A stretch of DNA of 64,000 nt. Source: Larix kaempferi. Its lineage: Eukaryota; Streptophyta; Pinopsida; Pinales; Pinaceae. Below, piece by piece: positions 35,658 through 48,792 of the stretch. The translations under genes and the position numbers were made by a program. The number at the start of each line of letters is the position of its first letter. The first letter of the stretch is position 1. The stretch spans positions 55,012,501-55,076,500 of the forward strand of contig BSBM01000001.1 in NCBI GenBank assembly GCA_027924585.1, in the 5' to 3' direction. The notes beneath the pieces are model-generated. The model ran no database searches and was not told the DNA's origin. It worked only from the letters and a program-made list of their open reading frames with translations.

Positions 35658-38017
35658 GGACTTGAAGTTTGAAAAACAAAACAAAAAATGAATGTAAAGG
35701 TCCCAGATCCCAGATATGTTTTTAAAAGCTCAAAATCAGTTCATGATGTGTGTTTATCTTCCCAGAGCTGAGGGGCAGAGAACGTTTTTTGCAATGTCAG
35801 CCACTATATCTACTTTGATACTTTGGCTCCAGAATATTTCTACTTTGATACTTTGGCTCCTTTTCTGGATCAGCTTACTTTAGGAGAAAATGATAGCAGA
35901 GTAGAAAAAGGACAAATATACGTATATTCGTAGAAAACAACTCTTTTGAGTGCTTCCTTGTATCAAGTATTGTTGAGGTTAAATTGCAGTAGTATATGTT
36001 TAGTCTGCCTCTTCAAAGAGGAAGAGCCACTTTCATTTTAATGATAAAGCTTTTATTTTTTAAATTTTATATATTATTTTGTTATTCTATCTAAAGATAG
36101 TTTAGATGTTCTTCGAAATGGATTTTGGATTATAGATACCGTTGTATCACTCTATCAAATCTATTTTAATAATAAAAGTTAATTCATATACTCTTTCTTT
36201 TGTATTATTGTTATTCAAATAAAATCAAATAATACAACAATGTTCATGTCCCAAAAAAACATAATGATTTCGAATATATTCTTACTAATTTTGATGTGCT
36301 TTTTTATGTAATAAAAACAATTTAAACATTAAATGCTAAATCAACATTTATAGATGTTTTAAATCCTAAAAACTATTACATAAATAAATAACGTATTGTC
36401 ATATTTGTGCTGAGAGTGCTTTCCCAGCAAAGCAAAATATCATAAATGAGCAAACCACGCGAGTGATAATAGCACCATTCGACAAAAAAAACTTTTGACA
36501 CTATATGTAGAAAAAAATTGAGGGATAAAAGGCCTCAATTTTGATTAGAAGTCCTTTCAATTGTACCAAGACAAGTGCATATGGGTGTTTTCTTGGTACT
36601 CGGGAATGTGGGCAAGAGTTTGAAATGTATAAAAGTAATAATGAATGTTTTTCATGTTGAAGGTTTTTTTTACTATGGGTGAATGTTTTTATTTTGATGT
36701 TAATTTTTATTTAATGATTTAGGTTACTATATTATATATTATAATTTGGATATTTGCTTTATTATTTATAAAAGTATGGTAATGATTGATATTACAATTA
36801 TAATATGGATGTTGTGTTAAAATAATATTTATTGTTGTTATTTTTTTTGGGTATAGAGGTTGATCTCTAGATTTATGGTAGTTATTATTGATTAAGAACT
36901 TTAATGAATGAGGATTAATTGTTAAAAATTAAACATTTGCCGGATTTCTTGGCAATCGTTTATGCTGAGGTGGTTAGAGAAACTCTTCTAGAACTCTCAA
37001 CGTAGTGGTAGGTCTCTTATTATATTCTTGTATTTTCTTATCCGGTCGTTTTTCTTCTAATTTCTTTTTGTTCGATATGATTAAATTTGTTTTGTAAATG
37101 ATTTATGGAACTGATACTCTTAGTGTATGCCTAGATCTTGTGATTGTTAAAGTTCAAAATGTTTCTAGAAGTTTGGATGTAATGTCTGTAAATCGCCTCA
37201 ATTATTTGTCATGTGCAATATCATTTTATTGAACGCTACTCGTAAAACTTTTGCATCATATTAAGTTTTCGTTGATGATTTTCACAGCGGTTATTTAAAC
37301 CACTCGGTAAGATCTACTTTGTGTGTCAATAACATTGTTTTTTAAGGAATAAATTATCTTACTCTAGAAGCCATTATATCAAAGATTATGTATATTACAC
37401 AATTCAAGCAAAATGAGGAAACGCATTGAGTGGATCCGATTCCTGGAAGTTTATTGAGATATGGAAGTTTATTGAGATAGGGTGATGGTGATAGTCAATT
37501 TGAGTTTAATAATTTTGAGAGGAGGAAGGTGTTTTTTAAAGATTTTAAGAAAAATGAATTTTTTTTGTTTATTTTGGGCATAAATTATTTTTGCAGAGCA
37601 ACTTAACTTGTCTATTGATGTTCACTAGCCACAAATTAAATGGTTGTGCTAGTAAAAATATAGTAAATTAAACATGAATGAGAATTTGTTAGAATATGGT
37701 GACTATTTACACCCATTATTACAACCAAGAAATCCATATTACTAAATATTATATTAAATTGTCTTGACAAGTAAACTTTAATAATAATTATGGAGAAAAG
37801 TCCATTACAAGAAAAAAAAAAAAAAGTTTCAATACAAGAAATACAAAGTTAAAAAAATCACCATAAAAAAAATTATGACCAAAACCCAATCAAACAAGAG
37901 ATTAGGTCATAACAATGAAAGAAGACAACCAGAAGAGTCACAACAGTAAGAGAATGAATAAGACTAACAAAATGCGTCTAAACCCTCGAGATAAACAATT
38001 CTTTCTGTTGATCAATT
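35658..38017. other. 3' flank of bZIP and intergenic DNA
   Basis: Just downstream, a 22-bp segment ending ATACTTTGGCTCC is repeated with a 30-bp period (35809-35830 and 35839-35860), probably within the 3' UTR. Beyond about 36.1 kb the DNA is AT-rich with nothing recognised. Confidence 0.55.
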
Positions 38018-41000
38018 AGAACTATCCCATGAAAGAGTGGACAGAATTGACAATGTGATTTTTTATCAAAGACATACAACCATCATGTACGAACATGACA
38101 ACATACCATTGTTTAATGGATTAACGAATACTTATGATCATATATTCATCTTAGAATTATAATGGAAATCATCCAATAAAGTAAATCCGACAAAGAAATA
38201 GGCCATATTTAAAGGAAAATTGAGAGGCACAACACTATCCTAGTATTGAATGTGTGAAAAACATAAATCCTTAAATTCATATGAAGACGTGGTGGAAAAA
38301 GTTATTAATGTATATACATATTCATAATAAAAACACTTTACATTTGCATCATTAAGAAAAGATGAAAGAAGACATTGTGAGAAAAATAATTTTGATGAAA
38401 GAAGACATTGTGATTAGGGAAAGTTTTAGGGGTGAAATTTAGTTCATGGGTTAATTTTCAAAGTTTTTTTCCAAATTATTATCCGTCAATTTCCATTTTT
38501 TTCTAATATGATTCGCCCAAATTTCATAGGAATAAAATATTTTACTATAAAAATCATTAAAATTGTCCAAAAACTATATAAAACTTTTTGAAATTTGAAT
38601 TTTTTTTTAAATATATTGCCAAACATTTTATGGTTGGAAATTTTAGAATTAGTAAGAATTGCCAAGATTTCTACACTTTAAGAAAATTATAGATCCTTAA
38701 CTGTTTCTCTGATTGTAATTCACTATGATCCCAGATTCAAAAACTTAAGCAAATAATGTAAATATGATGTATTAAATAAACATACGATACATTGGATCAT
38801 AATAAAATTATTACACACCACATACGATACATTAGTTCATAATAAGACTATTACACACCATTAAAACACATGTAAGGACAAATAATACAAAACACTATAA
38901 AGATGTGATGCAAGCAACAATCATGAAGGGAGAATAGACAACATAACATAATACAAACAAAATAACATAATAAAATAAAAACAAAAAGAAGAGAATGAAC
39001 ATAGTATATAAAAATTGGAATTTGAAAAAAAAATGTGAAAATACATGATTCTAAGGAAAAACAAGATTAGAGAACTAAATACAATTGAGAACAAGGAGAT
39101 GGAAAGCCAAGGAAGTTACACATATTTAATTTTTTCAGAAAACACCCTTGGCACAAGCATCTCGACAACCTAAGAAATCAACAACTTCCCTTGGGATGGT
39201 GATATCCAAGAGGAGGAAACAAAGGATTATTTAGGATTCAAGAAGATGAACCATAATGAAACCACAATATATTCAATTTCTAAGCACAAAACTATAACAA
39301 TGTTAATGTTCAAATCTTACCACCATTATTCATCAAATTATGGACCAAGTAATTATCATAGTAAACATTATCAAACATTGATAAATGAGTTTTAGTATAA
39401 AAAACTAAAATGATACAGTTAGTAAGAAAACTAGAATCAAAAGAAAAGAACCTTTGATAAGTAGAACCGTCCCATCAAAGAATGGAAAGAACTAATTTAA
39501 TGTGAATTTCAATCAAATAAATATGAACATAGAAAATGTACATATATGAAAAGAAACCATTGTTCAATGGATCAATGAATAATCATGATCATATATTCAT
39601 CTTAGAATTATTATAACCCAACAAAGAAACAAGCCATATTCAAAGGAACATTAAGAGGGACAATTCTATCTTGGAATTTGAAGTGTTTAAAGGGAAAATC
39701 CTTCATTGCATAGGAAGAAGTGGTGGGAAAATTACTTGATGTCTATGTATTCTCAAATAAAATGTGCACAACTAAGAGAAATAAAGCAAATAAAAGGAGA
39801 AATTGCCATTCACTGTGATGGTAGAATCTGAATCTTAATTGGACAATGTATATATGATGAGTAGTCTCTGAATCTTAATTGGACAATGTATATATGATGA
39901 GTCAAAAGCACAAGGCATTACATTGGTTCATAACAAGACAATTAGACACAACATGTAAGGCTGAATAATCCAAAACACTATAAAGGTGTGGTGCATTCAA
40001 TGATATAGAAGCCGAAAGGAGAAGTACTTACAAATAATAGATATAAAATAAAATACAAATAAAAGAGGAGAATGACTATAGGATATAAAAATTAGCATAT
40101 AAAGTCAAGAAAACGAAAGAGGTGAAAAAACATGATCCTAAGGAAAAGAAAGATTAAATAAGTGGAAATAACCAAAAAATATGATGGAGAGCATGAAGAT
40201 ACATAAATTCAATTTTTGTAGAACTCATAATAGCTGTGAACACTCTTAGCACACCTATATCAACAACTTTAGGAACTAACAAGGACCTAAGACTGAGAAA
40301 TCCAAAAGCTATGAAACAATGATTTTCCAAGAATCAAATGATCAAACAACAGCAAAACCAAACTTTATGCACAAAATAACAAATTCAATATTCAAGCTTT
40401 GAGAACAAAGTAGAAATTGATAGAGATAACATGAGAAATATAACCAAAACAAGCTTTGACTATCAAAACCATCCTACCATAGAATGGAAAGAACTAATGA
40501 TGTGAATTTTGATCAAAGAAATATGACCATAGAAAAACCATATATTGATATGAAAAAGACCACTATTCCATGGATAAATTAATAATTAATTATCATTTAT
40601 TCATCTTATAATTATTATGGTGAAGTAAACCCAACAAAGAAATGGAGAATATTCAAAGGGGCATCACTATCTTGTTCTTGGTATCAAACGAAAAAAAAAA
40701 AAAAAACAAAAAAAAAAAAAAAAACTCTTCAATGCATGGGAAGATGTGCTAGAAACATTCATTGATATCTATGCAAGTCTAGAAGAAAAACCCTCAACAT
40801 TTGGACAATTGAGAGAAATATATCATATAAAAGGAAAAGTTATTATTCACAATCATGTTAGACCTAGAAACTTAATTGGACAACACAAATATGATGTATT
40901 AAAGGAACATATTCATACATTGTCTCATAACAAGACTATTACACACCACCATAGCATATTTGAGGATGAGTAATCCAAAACACTATCAATATGTGATGCA

Positions 41001-41600
41001 AGCAGAGATCCAAAGGGAAGGAGAAATAATTACAAATAATAGAAAGAAAAAAAAAACAAAAAGAAGATAATAACTAGGGGATATAACAATTTGAAGTTAA
41101 ACTCAAGAAAATTAAAGAGGTGAAAAGAGGAAAAACAAGATCGGAGTAGAGACAACTAAGAAGAACATGGAGATACATGGAAGCTACAAAAAATCAATTT
41201 TTGTAAAACCCACAATACATCTAAACACCGTTTGCACAATTTTCCCAAGGAACCAAAAATGACCCTTCAGACAAGATATCCAAGAAGAGGCAACAAATGA
41301 TTGTTTAGGAATCAAGGATTTGAACAACCACAAAACCAAATTAATTTAGGACCTATGCAAAAAAAATAACAACACTAATTTTCAAATCCTACCAAGAGAA
41401 AAAATAGTTTCCAAATGTTATCCTTGTGCCCTATAGTGGCATGCAACACACCACTACATTTACAACATACTAGGAGTTACTTCTTGTTCACTTACTCGGT
41501 AGTTATGATAATAAACATTATTCGACATTGATGAAGGGGTTTTAGGAAAAAAAAGAAAATTGATATAGATAGCATTAGAACTAGAAGCAAAAGAAGCTTT
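38018..41600. repeat. Tandem array of an unknown unit of about 1.0-1.4 kb, 3 copies
   Basis: Landmarks recur in order in three copies beginning near 38018, 39463 and 40467: a segment with GAATGGAAAGAACTAA, one with CATATATTCATCTTA, one with ACAAGACTATTACACACCA, and a stretch ending in AACAAC plus a path of short A-rich tracts. Copy 1 is longer because of about 260 extra bases near 38440-38700. Copies are strongly diverged. Within copy 2, 25 bases ending ATATATGATGAGT are duplicated near 39836-39902. No protein family recognised; the longest frame (40746-40973) is not supported. Confidence 0.78.
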
Positions 41601-43454
41601 TGTTGGGATTAGATAAAGGCCATAGGTTACCATAAAAGGAAATCCAATAAAGAAGGTGACATGTACTTTAAACTATAAAAATAATTTTATGAATAGTCTA
41701 TCCTATAAATCAAAGATTGGAAAAGAAAAAGAAAAGTAAAATCTAGAAAAGAGTGAGGGAATGGAAACACTAACAACCTAAACAATAACAAATGCAATAA
41801 TTGTTCAATCAACTAGATAATTTACCTTTAAATAAACAATGGCTAAAGAAAATTAAGGATTATTTGGGTGACTATTGATTAATGAGGGCGATGAAGAGGA
41901 CAACATAAAATGTTCTAGGTACGTAAAATTAGCTTATTGTTAAAATTAGCTCATTATTTCAAAACAAATTACAGACAGTAATTGGGAAAGAAGTCCTTAA
42001 TGCTATAATGGACTAATATAAATTCTTTAGCATTCTAGAAAGAACTAGGTAAACCTTTAGTGAAAGAAAGAAATATTGTTATAATGGTAGAAAACCATGT
42101 TACTTCCACACCATTAATAAGGTTGATGACATTAAAAATTGACACATATGGCATTAAGACACCAGATACATTTGAAGTGTTACAACTACCAAGAAAAGTA
42201 TATAAAGTACTATTTTGAAGATTGTGGATTTATCAATGAAAAACACTCTAAGCTGAAATAACTAAGGCTTGTTCTTTAGGAATTGTAAGAATATATTTAT
42301 AGTTCCCTTAGAACAAAGAAATAAAGTAGTCAAAGTAAAAACATACACTACACATAAAGATGAGTTGTTGAGGTAACATCTCAAAATAAAGCAATACATG
42401 ATGAGAATAGTGAGTTGTTGAGGTAACATCTCAAAATAAAGCAATACATGATGAGAATAGTGGAAGAAATGAATCTTGATGATCAAGGTGTCATACACAT
42501 GGGAATCTCTTCGAGGGAAGAATTTGATTAAGTCCTAGAGGCACTTGATAAATATACACAATAGATATAAAATCTATATTCAAGATTGAAATAAAAAAAA
42601 TGCATACAAGAAATAAATATGAATTTGGGACAATTTAAAAAAGTACTTATGTAAATTTAGGAAAAAGATAAAATTTTTATTATAAGAAGAGAAAGTAAAA
42701 AAAATTCAAAACATTTGTAACAAGAGCCACAAGGTGGCAATGTCCCCACAATTGCGAGTTGCTTTTGGCAATTGCTAACCACTATTGCTATACTATGATA
42801 ATTTTGCCACAAAATTGTAATAGAAAAGAATTAATTTTTTTTGCCACAAAATTGCTTAACCATCAAATCGTTTTTCAATGTTTTAACGAAACAAAAATAG
42901 TTGGAAAAACAATTTTTTAGTAATTTCTGATAGATATATATTCAAACTTATTTCACTAAAAACATTATTAAGTCTGGAAGAATATATAAAAAGGTGAGGT
43001 GCAGTTCGAAAGAATATATAAATAGGCGAGGTGGAGTTCGACAATTTTTACGCCGTAAGGCGTTTTATTTCAACTTTGGGGGTGGGGTGGGGGTGGCAGA
43101 TTTTTCATTTTTAAAAGAATGAATGGCCAGATTTGAAACTTAACAGAATATTCTTCGTCTGGAGCATGATCGGAGTATTGAGATTTCATGAAATAACTCA
43201 TGTGCATGTTTAATTCCAAAGGTCAGTAATGATTTAAAAAAAAAATTAAGTTATTACAAGTGTCAAGGCCCTCACAAGTGTTAAGGCCCTCACGCTTCTT
43301 CCGTTATTAAAAAAAAACAAGGTTATTCCAAGTGTCGCTTGGCTCATGTTGGCTGAAACGTTTCTGTTATTAAAAAAACAAGGTTATTCCAATTGTCGCT
43401 TGCCTCATGCTGGCTGGAGCGTTTGGCTGGAAAACCACGTTCCCTTTCCATTAT
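41601..43454. other. Intergenic, no gene recognised
   Basis: AT-rich. Contains the 50-bp duplication at 42362-42461 and, near 43260-43400, a short segment (AAAACAAGGTTATTCCAA...GTCGCTTG) repeated about three times. The stretch around 42900-43060 resembles 53510-53650. Confidence 0.5.
42362..42461. repeat. 50-bp perfect tandem duplication
   Basis: Units 42362-42411 and 42412-42461 are identical by eye, starting GAGTTGTTGAGG. The perfect identity implies a recent event. Confidence 0.95.
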
Positions 43455-43740
43455 CGATATAGTGGTATGGCAAGTGTTGAAGTTAACAGGGATTCCAAAT
43501 TTATCTGATGTTTTTCCTTTCCTTGAGAGGTTTGATCTATAGGGATTGAACCGGAAGATGAAGAAACTGGATATGAAATTTGATCGTCTCTTTGACACGA
43601 TTATTGAGGAGCGTCTCCAAGATAGGGCAGCAGGTGTTCATGACAGTTGCGGTGAAGGGAAGGATTTTCTGGAGGTTATGCTGGATTTGAAGAACGATGG
43701 TACACAATTCACACTAGACGACATCAAGGGAATGCTAATG
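43455..43740 (+). pseudogene. Cytochrome P450 exon relic
   Basis: Translation gives a P450 segment with LTGIPNLSDVFPFL, then an in-frame TAG (43540-43542), then MKKLDMKFDRLFDTIIEERL, DFLEVMLDLKNDG and FTLDDIKGMLM. This matches the F-G to I-helix entry of plant A-type P450s (CYP76/CYP750-like by memory, tentative). A GTAAGC splice donor follows at 43741, where such genes have their single intron. The upstream part (membrane anchor, substrate sites) is missing, and neither the AGTDT oxygen-binding motif nor the heme-binding cysteine exon appears in the next 2 kb. P450s are ER-bound monooxygenases; this fragment cannot act as one. Confidence 0.85.
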
Positions 43741-44042
43741 GTAAGCGGATTCAATTTACATTTTAGTTTTCTCCGTTTTCATGTTCATGTTGTGAGGGTT
43801 TTGATTAAATCCGTTTTCCAGTTTTCTCCATTTTCATATTCATGTTGTGAGGGTTTTTAACAGTAAAAGTTATTTCCATAGCTTTTTCCTTGAATCCACA
43901 CATCTTTCCATCTACATTGACTGATCTTTTTCCTTGAAACCTTAAGTAGATTAAATCCGCTTCTCAATCTTCTCTATTTTCAATACGTATACATATATTG
44001 GTTGTCCTTCATCCATCTAAGTTGTCCAGTTTGATATTGCAG

Positions 44043-45120
44043 TCTCGGTTAATGGAGGATCGTGGAAAATACAACTGCTCGGCAGACAGTAGCATATCTA
44101 ATTACAGCTCTAGCAACCAATGCTCGCCCTTCATTCTACTAGTGAAGCCTGGAAGGACATACCGCCTCTTTATCAGCCAGGATCTGTCGAAAAACTATTC
44201 GACATCTATGAATGTGAGAGGGCCACAGCCCAAGACGCCGACAAGTCTGGCAATCCTAAACTATCTCCCCAATTTTATATTATTTCATCTTCAGATTGAG
44301 ATTGTGCAAGTTTTTTATTATATTATCTGCGCCCATTCAGATTTTGTAGGTTTCTCAGATTTGGATTCGATGGGTTTTAAAGTATATGATATGATGAAAA
44401 TGTTTTATATTGTTTCATTTTGAAGGCACACAGATTTACATTTAAGGGATGTGCATATTTCATTTCAGTTTGCACATTAGGATTTACATTTTTTTGGTCT
44501 AATCAAAATCTGTTGATTCGATGATTCAGATTTGCATCAATGAAGAGGCAGAGGGAAATAAAGAGCACGCATGGTAGTGTTGAACTTCGGCATCTGACCA
44601 AGGTAGGTTAGGTTTTATTTAGCAGATATATTTGTTTATGATATTAACCGAGATTTCATTTTTAGATGGCTCAGTTTGGATTTTAAACAAAATTTGTTGA
44701 TCAAATTTATATTCTGTAGGTTTTTATTATGATATTTAATTCTTCTTTTCAGAAAACCAATTCAGAGAAGACAAAGGCGCAGTGTCAATATCGGCCAAAA
44801 TGTTAGATCCGATGTGGAGATATTTAAGAGTTCTTGCATTGAAAACGTTAACAGAGACAATAGTGGATGGAGATTATAATAAAACATTTCCAAAGTTGAT
44901 GTACTTCGATGTAGGCATCAACCCTCTTCCCTCAGAAACCAAAGGATTTGGATTTATCAGAGGCAAGTTGGTTTCACATTTTAATTTTCAGTCATTTTTT
45001 GAAATATGATAGGAGTTGTAAGCGTCGTTTTTTTAACATTCCAATCTTCCACTATTGCAGATGCCGTCCAATCTAAAGCGCTTAAAATTGAATGGATCAT
45101 TGTATTCCAGTTCCTTCAAA
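44043..45120 (+). pseudogene. Unrecognised exon-like fragments
   Basis: Stretches look exonic: about 44100-44260 (a frame with SEAWKDIPPLYQPGSVEK and an acidic continuation), 44530-44604 (after ...GATTCAG, before GTAGGT; frame with MKRQREIKSTHGSVELRH) and about 44754-44962 (after ...TTTTCAG, before a GCAAGT that fits a GC-type donor), then an acceptor ...TTGCAG before 45061. No continuous reading frame joins them, and I do not recognise the protein. They could be remains of one multi-exon gene, a captured gene fragment, or a non-coding transcript. They do not look like the missing P450 exon. Confidence 0.4.
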
Positions 45121-45682
45121 GTCTGTTCAGTGGATCTTCACGGGCTCAGTGAATCCTTTGTTGTAATTAGTGTTTCATTGTATTCCAATTCTTAGGCTTC
45201 TGCAATGGATGTTTTGATCAAGTGTGTGTTCCGTTAGGCTTTTCTGAGATCCATCTATTGATAAAGAGTGTATTCGGTTAGGCTTCTGAGATTAATATTT
45301 TGATTATGGTGTTTTCTGTTAGGCTTATTCATTCATGTTTTGATAAAGAGTGTGTCCTGGATCTATCTTCTGTGTGTATTTTGATAAAGAATGTCTTATG
45401 GATCCATAGCAATTTTTTTCCAAATTGATGATTTCCCTAGATTGGTGTGATTCATCATTAGAAAAGAGATCAAAGATGTATTTCTGATCTTGAAAGTTAG
45501 TATTAATACTAAAACCAAAGGATTCACAAGCCCTAAAAAATAAAAGATAAATCCTAAGATATTAATTCGTAAAAGTATTGGGATTGGCTGAATAGGTAAC
45601 CTTAATGAAGGCAACCCTAATGAAGGAAAAGGCCTTCATGTATCCTTACTGATGATGGATGACACTAGATTAGTCCACAATG

Positions 45683-45738
45683 TTGATTTGGAAAAACCTA
45701 TTAATCGATCTTGATTTGGAAAAACCTATTAATCGATC
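45683..45738. repeat. 28-bp tandem duplication
   Basis: TTGATTTGGAAAAACC-starting units at 45683 and 45711, identical by eye. Confidence 0.92.
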
Positions 45739-46283
45739 TGGAAGACACTCTGGTTCATTGAAGTCTGCATTTTCACTCAGATTTAAGTATGGTTACTTTC
45801 CTCTTCAATTCCAATTAACATAACCACATGTATAGAGAACAATAATATAACAAGACGAGGAGATGCAGTGCTCATGTCTTGTTTCCGAGAATTTGTCAAT
45901 TTTTTGTCCTATCTTGTGGCTGAAAGAATTTGCCTTCCGTGTCCTGAAAGACTGCATTAACACAGTGTTGTCTTGAAAGATCCCATTAAGAGGAAAATGA
46001 AATATTCCAAAAGATTAAGAGCGTTAAAGTCTGTCTTTGTGCAACGTTCTTGACTTGCATTCATAAACATTTAAATGTTATATCGAGATGACATACATAA
46101 ATCAATAAATAATAAAATTAATACAATAAGGAGATTTAAATGCCAAAAGGAGATTTAAAACAGAGCGCAATAATACAAACGATTTTATTATTGTATATCA
46201 AACAATGAAGCTTGAGTTCAATAACCCAAAAGAGGAGAAGCAATTTTAAACAAATAAATAGGTCATTCATTTATATTATTCAT

Positions 46284-46393
46284 TATTTGCAAAACTAAGT
46301 CAAATATCCAAGAGATTGGCTCCAATTACATCGGGCATTATTTGCAAAACTGAGTCAGATATACAAGAGATGGGATTCAATTACATCGAGCAT
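46284..46393. repeat. 55-bp tandem duplication
   Basis: TATTTGCAAAACT-starting units at 46284 and 46339, with about seven differences. Confidence 0.9.
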
Positions 46394-48792
46394 CTATATA
46401 TTTATTATAAATAGAGTCAAGAGGAAACGATATTAATAATTTTACATATATATGGTCAATATCGGAAGCCCCGTAGAGATTAAACGAAATCAAGAATTAT
46501 ACATTCTTTTCTTAGGGATTATATGCAGAATTGTAAAAGAAAAATCTGTAACATATATATGGGAACGCAACAGCTAAATCCGAGAGCCGATTTCCATAGT
46601 TAAAAACATTATATGTGTATTATAATAAAATGAATTCGATAATATTGAAGTTCATGGAATCGAGCCCTTTGTGAACAACTATTATGGTTTAATCCATAGT
46701 GGATACCTTGGGAATTGACATTATAATTCATGAATAACCATAATGGATATTTTGGAATTGACAATGTAATTTATGAATAATATTTAAGCCCTCTTATTAA
46801 TTCCATCAAGGGGACAATAGTTTAATTTGAATAATTGTGTTGCTGCGTAATCTCGTCTTTGCGAAATTAATTGTATGGCAACAAAAACTTGTCCTTTTAG
46901 TGTCTTGAAAATACTTTTTTTTACCAGAAAGAATGTTTCTGCGGTAATTGTTGTTGATGATATGGTATTAAATCGTCCAGGTTCAACCTATTCAAATTAG
47001 TGTATTATTGTTGAAATTTCTTTTTTTAAAATTTAATCAACTTGCAACATTTGGACTCTATCAATATGATAACAGTGACTCTCTTATCTCACTAAATTAT
47101 AATTTCAGGACTCTATTTCTTATTTTTCAATAATGAATTTTAAATAAAAATTGTGATCCATTCAAACATAAGAGAATTAAAATATTTTTTATAATCAATC
47201 TTAATTTAATTTAATAACAATCCCTATCATTAATAAAAAATATATAATTTAACTATGAAATTTAATATTTTAAATTTTTAAATACAAATTCTTAATAACC
47301 ATGATAAATCATTATTTAATAAAAAATTATAGTCTTATTTCTTAATAATAAAAAAATACAATCATAATTCTTAATAACCATGATAGCGTGATTCAAATTT
47401 TGATCAAATTATTGGTTTAAAGTTAAAATTATATTGACAGTTGTGATTAGCATTGAGGGATAGCAACTTTAGAAGTAGAAGTAGAGTAATAATGAGTAAC
47501 TTTAAAATTGTTTCAAAAAAATTGAAAGACAATTTGCTAAATTATATAATAACAAATTAGGTTCTTTTATGAAATTTAATGTTGCTATATTTAACTATTT
47601 TTATTTATTTGAGTATATATATATATAGTTAATAAATACAATTTTTTGTTATCCAAATAATTTTATGATCAAGATCAATTAATTAAATGAACAAAATAAA
47701 TTATATAACATAATGAAAAAAAGTGGTGAACAATAACCTTTATCAAAAAGTTATATAATTAAGCTTCTGTCATAATTAAAAGATTCATTATTTATCAAAA
47801 TTAAAAAGATTCAATATTTATTATTATTTTAATAATAAGTTTAATATTTAATATTTAATTTTAATTTGTGTATTTATAAAAAGAGTTACAATGTATTTTT
47901 TTGGGTTTTTCATTACTAATTCTTTAATTTTTTTACTTGAAAATGAGTTACTTGAATAATGTTTCAAATTATTGATACACCATTTGATATATATTAAATT
48001 CAATAGAAGTTGTTTTTCTAAAATCAATTTTATCAATAATTCAATAAAATATAAGAATTAATTTTTATAAGTTTATTTCTCAAAATATCTATAGAAAAAA
48101 GATCACATTTTACACATGTATGTGGTATTTACATTTAAATTTTACTGATTTTTTTAAAAATAATGTAATATATTTATATTTAAATTTTACTATTTCTTTT
48201 TAAATAATGTAATATTTAAGATATAAGATAATGTAATTTCTAATATTAAAATAATGTGATTTTTAATTAAATTTAAATCAAATTTTTATATAAATATATT
48301 GTTATTACTAATTTTAATGATAGAAAATTACTTTAAATAAATATTTTTTTCCTAGTATTATCAACAATAATGTAGTAAAGTAATAACTTATTTATGGTTC
48401 AATAATACTAAATGATAACGAATATTAATATTATCAATAATAATATAATAAAGTAATAACTTAATTTTAAATTAAAATTGTTATTTTATGAAAGTATTTA
48501 TAATTATATCTATATCATTAGAAGAAGAAAATTAATCATTTATTTGAAAATAAGTTAAAAAAAAATTACAATTTTTTATATTTAAATTAATGTTTATATT
48601 TTTAAAAAAAGTAATCTCATTCTTTATATATATAATCAATGTGATTTTTTTTAATTATTTAAAAATAATTCTATTATTCAAATGTTTTGTACAACTATAT
48701 TTTTAAATTAAAATCAAGTAAAAATAGCTCAATTAATGAAATCCCAAATAAAATGTCATAGCTATTTAACAAAGTTAAATAGCTAAGACATA

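Larger units (their letters stand above)
45121..48792. other. Intergenic, AT-rich
   Basis: Includes a degenerate TTTTGATAAAGAGTGTGT-type repeat (45215-45400), two short tandem duplications, and very AT-rich DNA from 46.9 to 48.7 kb. No gene recognised. Confidence 0.55.

Noticed and set aside
44043-44300. Second exon of the P450
   Set aside because: None of the expected P450 motifs (AGTDT, ExxR, PERF, heme cysteine) is present.
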